Shown here piece after piece: positions 60,282 to 64,000 of a DNA stretch of 64,000 nucleotides; the first letter of the stretch is position 1; each line of letters begins with the position of its first letter. The position numbers and the translations under genes were made by a program. The stretch comes from Microcoleus sp. EPA2 (lineage in GTDB: Bacteria > Cyanobacteriota > Cyanobacteriia > Cyanobacteriales > Microcoleaceae). The notes under the pieces were generated by a model. That model did not search any database, had not been told where the DNA came from, and was given only the letters and a program-made list of their open reading frames with translations. The stretch lies in contig JAHRFD010000007.1 in the NCBI GenBank assembly GCA_020882975.1, forward strand, positions 62,001-126,000. Reading direction: 5' to 3'.

Positions 60282-61562
60282 ATGTCAATGGTTCCTCTGC
60301 CCGGACTCAAAGAAATGGTCGAAGGTATTAGTAAAGAAAGAAACTTGCCAAAACACGCAGTTCAAGCAGCCTTACGAGAAGCCCTCCTCAAAGGATACGA
60401 ACGCTACCGTCGTACCCAAAAATTAGACCATTTCAGCGAAGAATACTTTGATAATTTTGATGTAGAACTAGATGCAGAACAAGAAGGTTTTCGCGTTTTA
60501 GCCAACAAAACTATTGTCGAAGAAGTCGTCAATCCCGACCACGAAATAGCACTTTCTGAAGTGCAGGAAGTAGCCACAGAAGCTCAACCCGGTAGCATCG
60601 TCCTCGTAGATGTAACGCCAAATCAAAAAGAATTTGGTCGCATGGCAGCCATCCAGACTAAACAAGTGCTGGCTCAAAAACTGCGCGACCAACAGCGCAA
60701 AATGATTCAAGAAGAGTTTAAAGATTTAGAAGAAACTGTTCTTCAAGCAAGAGTGCTCAGGTTTGAGAGGCAGTCGGTAATTTTAGCTGTCACTAGCAGT
60801 TTTGGTCAGCCAGAAGTAGATGCCGAACTCCCGAAGCGCGAACAGTTGCCCAATGATAATTACCGCGCCAATGCTACATTTAAGGTGTACCTCAAAAAAG
60901 TAGGCGAAGGCTCTACTAGAGGGCCTCAGTTACTTGTCTCTAGAGCAGACGCAGGTTTGGTAGTTTATTTATTTGCCAACGAAGTGCCGGAAATAGAAGA
61001 CGGAGTGGTGAGAATTGTTGCCGTAGCTAGAGAGGCAAATCCCCCTTCCCGTCACGTCGGCCCCCGGACTAAAATAGCAGTTGATACTCTCGATCGAGAT
61101 GTAGACCCCGTAGGAGCCTGCATCGGAGCGCGGGGATCGCGGATTCAGGTAGTAGTTAACGAATTGCGCGGGGAAAAAATCGATGTGATTCGCTGGTCTC
61201 CAGACCCCGCAACTTATATTGCTAATGCTCTGAGTCCGGCTAGGGTAGATGAAGTGCGTTTAGTTGCGCCAGAAGGCAGGCGAGCACACATTTTGGTCGC
61301 AGAAGACCAACTTAGTCTGGCGATCGGTAAAGAAGGTCAAAACGTCCGCCTCGCAGCCCGCCTCACAGGTTGGAAAATCGATATCAAAGATATTGCTAAG
61401 TACGATCGTGAGGCAGAAGACAGTAAATTGGCAGCAGAAGAGACTACACTCGATCGACTAGCAGCAGAGGAAGAAGCAGAATTCGAGGAGGACCAGGAAA
61501 GTTCATCGGAGGCAGAAGATGTCGGTACAATTGACGAAACCGAAGCCAGGGTCCGATCGTAA
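60282..61562 (+). CDS. nusA: Transcription termination/antitermination protein NusA
   Basis: 426 residues from ATG 60282, preferred over GTG 60273 because AAAAGGAG lies at 60265-60272 with normal spacing. The N-terminal RNAP-binding domain starts PLPGLKEMVEGISKERNLPKHAVQAALREALLKGYERY; S1 (about 135-200) and two KH domains follow (VGACIGARGSRIQVVVNELRGEKIDVIRW, IGKEGQNVRLAARLTGWKIDI). An acidic tail (AEEEAEFEEDQESSSEAEDVG) replaces the AR2-type repeats of E. coli NusA, as usual in cyanobacteria. Confidence 0.96.
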   Translation: MSMVPLPGLKEMVEGISKERNLPKHAVQAALREALLKGYERYRRTQKLDHFSEEYFDNFDVELDAEQEGFRVLANKTIVEEVVNPDHEIALSEVQEVATEAQPGSIVLVDVTPNQKEFGRMAAIQTKQVLAQKLRDQQRKMIQEEFKDLEETVLQARVLRFERQSVILAVTSSFGQPEVDAELPKREQLPNDNYRANATFKVYLKKVGEGSTRGPQLLVSRADAGLVVYLFANEVPEIEDGVVRIVAVAREANPPSRHVGPRTKIAVDTLDRDVDPVGACIGARGSRIQVVVNELRGEKIDVIRWSPDPATYIANALSPARVDEVRLVAPEGRRAHILVAEDQLSLAIGKEGQNVRLAARLTGWKIDIKDIAKYDREAEDSKLAAEETTLDRLAAEEEAEFEEDQESSSEAEDVGTIDETEARVRS

Positions 61563-61829
61563 ATGATGAAACCGAACTACCGATGCTGTGCAAGTTGTCG
61601 AAAAGTAGCTCCAAAAGAAGCTTTTTGGAGAGTAGTCAGGGTCTATCCTTCTCATCAGGTACAATTAGATCTTGGCATGGGTCGTTCAGCTTACCTTTGT
61701 CCGCAAGCAGAATGCCTCAAAGCAGCTCAGAAAAAAAATCGACTTGGGCGATCGCTCAAAGCGCCTGTGTCTGACGAACTGTACCAAACACTTTGGCAGC
61801 GTTTAGCCACCTCTGACTGCGCCTGTTAA
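61563..61829 (+). CDS. ylxR: YlxR family RNA-binding protein
   Basis: 88 residues directly after the nusA stop. YlxR/DUF448 features: CCASCRKVAPKEAFWRVVRV, LDLGMGRSAYLCPQAECLKAAQKKNRLGRSLKAPV, with the GRxAYLCP motif. A small RNA-binding protein that in other bacteria acts with ribosome or RNase P biogenesis. Confidence 0.92.
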   Translation: MMKPNYRCCASCRKVAPKEAFWRVVRVYPSHQVQLDLGMGRSAYLCPQAECLKAAQKKNRLGRSLKAPVSDELYQTLWQRLATSDCAC

Positions 61830-62252
61830 AGGTCAAAGCCGACAAACCCTCGGCTTCCTCCGTACAAACCCTCTTGGCAGCCCTACCTGTAATTACCGGT
61901 AGTGCGACCACTAAAACCCCAATCCGATCTGCCCACCAGTCTGGAAAGATTTGTGTCAGATTAGATAAGGGTGGGGTACTAGCAGAGGTATCCTCAAGGT
62001 AGAAAAGGGAACTAAGAAGTTGGAGAAAGTGGCTTTTGCCAAAACTTAGACTTCTGAGTTCTAAGTTCTCAAAAAAACTTGAGAATTCTTCGATCGCAGA
62101 CTTCAGCTAGGTTGCATTTTTATAGATGGAACTGCTGAGAGAGTACCAAAACCCCGATTCCTGACACTGAAATCAATCACAGCGAATGATGTCGTCATTA
62201 GAACAAAAAATCAAAATGTAAAAACTGGTTGGCATAACAGAGGGCAGAGTGG
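61830..62252. other. Intergenic region between ylxR and infB
   Basis: 423 bp. Longer than usual for this operon, so infB may also have its own promoter. No L7Ae-type gene (often present between ylxR and infB in other bacteria) is seen. A direct or imperfect pair AGACTTCTGAGTTCTAAGTTCTC near 62047 was noted only. Confidence 0.5.
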
Positions 62253-64000
62253 ATGAACAACGGCAAAGTAAGAATTTACGAGTTATCACGGGAACTAAAT
62301 TTGGATAATAAAGACATCTTGGCAGTGTGCGAGCGGCTCAATATTTCAGTCAAGAGCCACAGCAGCACAATCACAGAATCAGAAGCAGAACGCATTCGCA
62401 AAACGGCGGAAAAATACGTAGCCAGCCACTCTTCCCCCGGCAAGCCAGCTCCCCCAGAAAGAGCAGCAGCGCCATCTAGAGAATCTGGCCCTCATCCTAA
62501 CGATCAACAAAAAAAACAGCAAATTTTAGAAATACGCAGTCCAAAAGTACGACCCCAGGCTGGTGCAAACTCCCAGCAGCCGGGGAACGAGGAGAGAAAA
62601 AAAACGCAGGCAACCGTCGCCACTCCTCCCAAATCTCCGGCGGCTCAACAGCTCCAACCTCCGGCTAAGCCAAATATCAATCGACCCGTACTGTCGAAGC
62701 CGAATGCTCCATCAGCAGCTCCTTCGTCAGCAACAGTGTCTCAAACCGTAGGTGATATCGACCCAGAAACCAACACCGAGGCTCCGGGATCGACAGCAGC
62801 CCAACCTTCCTTAGAAAAATCCCCTGAACGAATTCAGCGCGTTGCCTTCCCCCCTCCGGGGCCGTCGGCAAAGCTGACATCGCCACCAGTCAGACCCGCC
62901 GGAGAGTCGGCTAATCGCACCCAACTGACTCAGGGAAATAGGCCGATCATCAAAGTTGCCAAAACTGAGCAAGAACAATCAGAACAGGCAGAAAGTCGGG
63001 AAGCACCTGCTAAACCGACTCGACCGACCAGACCAGCGGCCGGTGGTACCGAATCTCGCGCCCAAAGACCACGCTTGGATGGACCAGGAAGCGTCAAAAC
63101 TCAACTGGCAGATCGACCAAGCCCAGGCGGCCCACGCCGGAGCCTGGCGCCGGTAACATCAGCTACCGGGCTGCGTAGCCGTGGCGGTGACACTGCATCC
63201 GCAGTGGAAGACAGTGACGATATTGAAGAAGATACACCGTTGCTGGTGGAGATTCCTCTCCTGACCAGACCAAGCCTCCCTCGTCCTGCCAAAAAAACCC
63301 AGGTCATTTGGGAAGAAGATGACGATGAAAACCCAGATGCAGCTAGCAAAGCAGCAAAAGCTGGTAAGGTCAAACGTTCTCGCCTAAAACCCATCGACGA
63401 GGATGACGATGACTTAGAAAACGGCTTGGATATGCCAGCACCAGTAATGGTCAGCCTGTCCCTAGCCCGCCCTGCTAAGGCGAAGTCACCAGCAGCACCA
63501 AAATCAACACCAACTCCGGGCGCACCCGGCAGCAGTGGCAAAAACAAGAGACCAGGCCCTTCTCACGATAAGAGCTCCTCTGGTTCCAGTGGGGGACGGG
63601 GTAATAATCGTGGCAAAGCAGCCGAAACAAAAGTAGAACGTCCAGAAACACTGGTGCTGAGCAGGCCGATGACGGTTCAGGAACTCGCAGGTACTCTGGC
63701 TGTTCCCGAAACCGAAATTATCAAGCGCCTATTCTCTAAAGGTATTGCGGTCAATATTACCGAAACCTTGGACATTGCAGCGGTGAGAATGGTAGCTGAA
63801 GAAATGGGCATAGAGGTAGAAACCCCTGAAAAAGTGGCCCCAGCTATCAAAGTAACCGGTATGGTGGAGGAAGGTGATTTGGAATACCTCCAACGCCGTC
63901 CGCCAGTAGTCACAATTATGGGTCACGTCGATCACGGTAAAACTACCTTGCTCGACTCGATCCGCAAAACTAAGGTGGCTCAGGGAGAAGCTGGCGGTAT
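62253..64000 (+). CDS. infB: Translation initiation factor IF-2 (3' end beyond window)
   Basis: 582 codons visible from ATG 62253. The IF2-N fold ([39 protein letters not shown]) opens the protein, followed by a very long Pro/Ala/Ser/Lys-rich linker (about 70-465) as in cyanobacteria, a second IF2-N-like segment ([30 protein letters not shown]), and the beginning of the G domain with G1 motif GHVDHGKTT near residue 553. The linker contains acidic runs ([18 protein letters not shown]). Confidence 0.95.
   Translation, partial: MNNGKVRIYELSRELNLDNKDILAVCERLNISVKSHSSTITESEAERIRKTAEKYVASHSSPGKPAPPERAAAPSRESGPHPNDQQKKQQILEIRSPKVRPQAGANSQQPGNEERKKTQATVATPPKSPAAQQLQPPAKPNINRPVLSKPNAPSAAPSSATVSQTVGDIDPETNTEAPGSTAAQPSLEKSPERIQRVAFPPPGPSAKLTSPPVRPAGESANRTQLTQGNRPIIKVAKTEQEQSEQAESREAPAKPTRPTRPAAGGTESRAQRPRLDGPGSVKTQLADRPSPGGPRRSLAPVTSATGLRSRGGDTASAVEDSDDIEEDTPLLVEIPLLTRPSLPRPAKKTQVIWEEDDDENPDAASKAAKAGKVKRSRLKPIDEDDDDLENGLDMPAPVMVSLSLARPAKAKSPAAPKSTPTPGAPGSSGKNKRPGPSHDKSSSGSSGGRGNNRGKAAETKVERPETLVLSRPMTVQELAGTLAVPETEIIKRLFSKGIAVNITETLDIAAVRMVAEEMGIEVETPEKVAPAIKVTGMVEEGDLEYLQRRPPVVTIMGHVDHGKTTLLDSIRKTKVAQGEAGG

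Overview
The window is a chromosomal segment of a filamentous cyanobacterium, most likely an oscillatorian (Microcoleus/Oscillatoria/Phormidium-like). The evidence is the very frequent HIP1 octamer GCGATCGC, a full chlB gene, cyanobacterium-restricted families (cyAbrB, DUF1822, Ycf46, CGLD27/Ycf36, DUF2949, kinase-GUN4 proteins), short heptamer arrays and numerous small hairpin repeats. Genus is inference; no rRNA is present.

Layout. 1-4648 (minus): a three-gene unit of a sigma-70-like protein, a DUF1822 protein and a CHAT-protease/CHASE2 membrane protein cut by the window edge. 5325-7511: a large SPFH-domain membrane protein. 7512-11200: an accessory stretch with nested MITE-like elements, solo antitoxin-like genes, an HNH gene pair and a truncated GUN4 gene. 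11299-24752: mostly housekeeping genes (DUF2470, Ycf46 AAA ATPase, Rpn-like nuclease, site-2 protease, cyAbrB, Rrf2, GFA enzyme, cobD, pyrR, CNNM transporter, queC). 23418-28737: a pyrimidine-salvage/catabolism locus with cytosine deaminase divergent from URC1-like and URC4-like (DUF1688) genes, and a tandem class III nucleotide-cyclase-domain gene inserted between the two URC genes. 28857-29077: two tRNAs. 29245-36882: an ABC exporter and a 1854-residue kinase/ATPase/histidine-kinase protein. 37522-39048: chlB.

39328-46067 is a second accessory stretch: a DUF2283-DUF2188 fusion, a stand-alone vMAP-M0 HTH protein, a DUF433/DUF5615 toxin-antitoxin pair, further antitoxin-like genes, two Uma2 nucleases, a 122-bp direct duplication and transposon debris. 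46215-49718: a rhomboid protease and a hybrid-sensor-type histidine kinase. 51247-54737: a co-directional asparaginase/CGLD27/rsfS/yqeK group, typical of cyanobacteria. 55635-57140: a Ser/Thr kinase with a GUN4 domain; the truncated GUN4 gene near 10 kb is its likely decayed relative. 59673 to the end: the rimP-nusA-ylxR-infB transcription/translation operon, preceded by an intrinsic-terminator-like hairpin that may act as an attenuator; infB is cut by the window edge.

The two most interesting systems are the CHAT/DUF1822/sigma triad, whose parts resemble a protease-controlled sigma-factor switch, and the URC-type pyrimidine locus with an embedded cyclase-domain gene. Decayed TnpB (IS200/IS605-type) fragments were found near 51.1 and 59.3 kb, with a matching element end near 44.4 kb.
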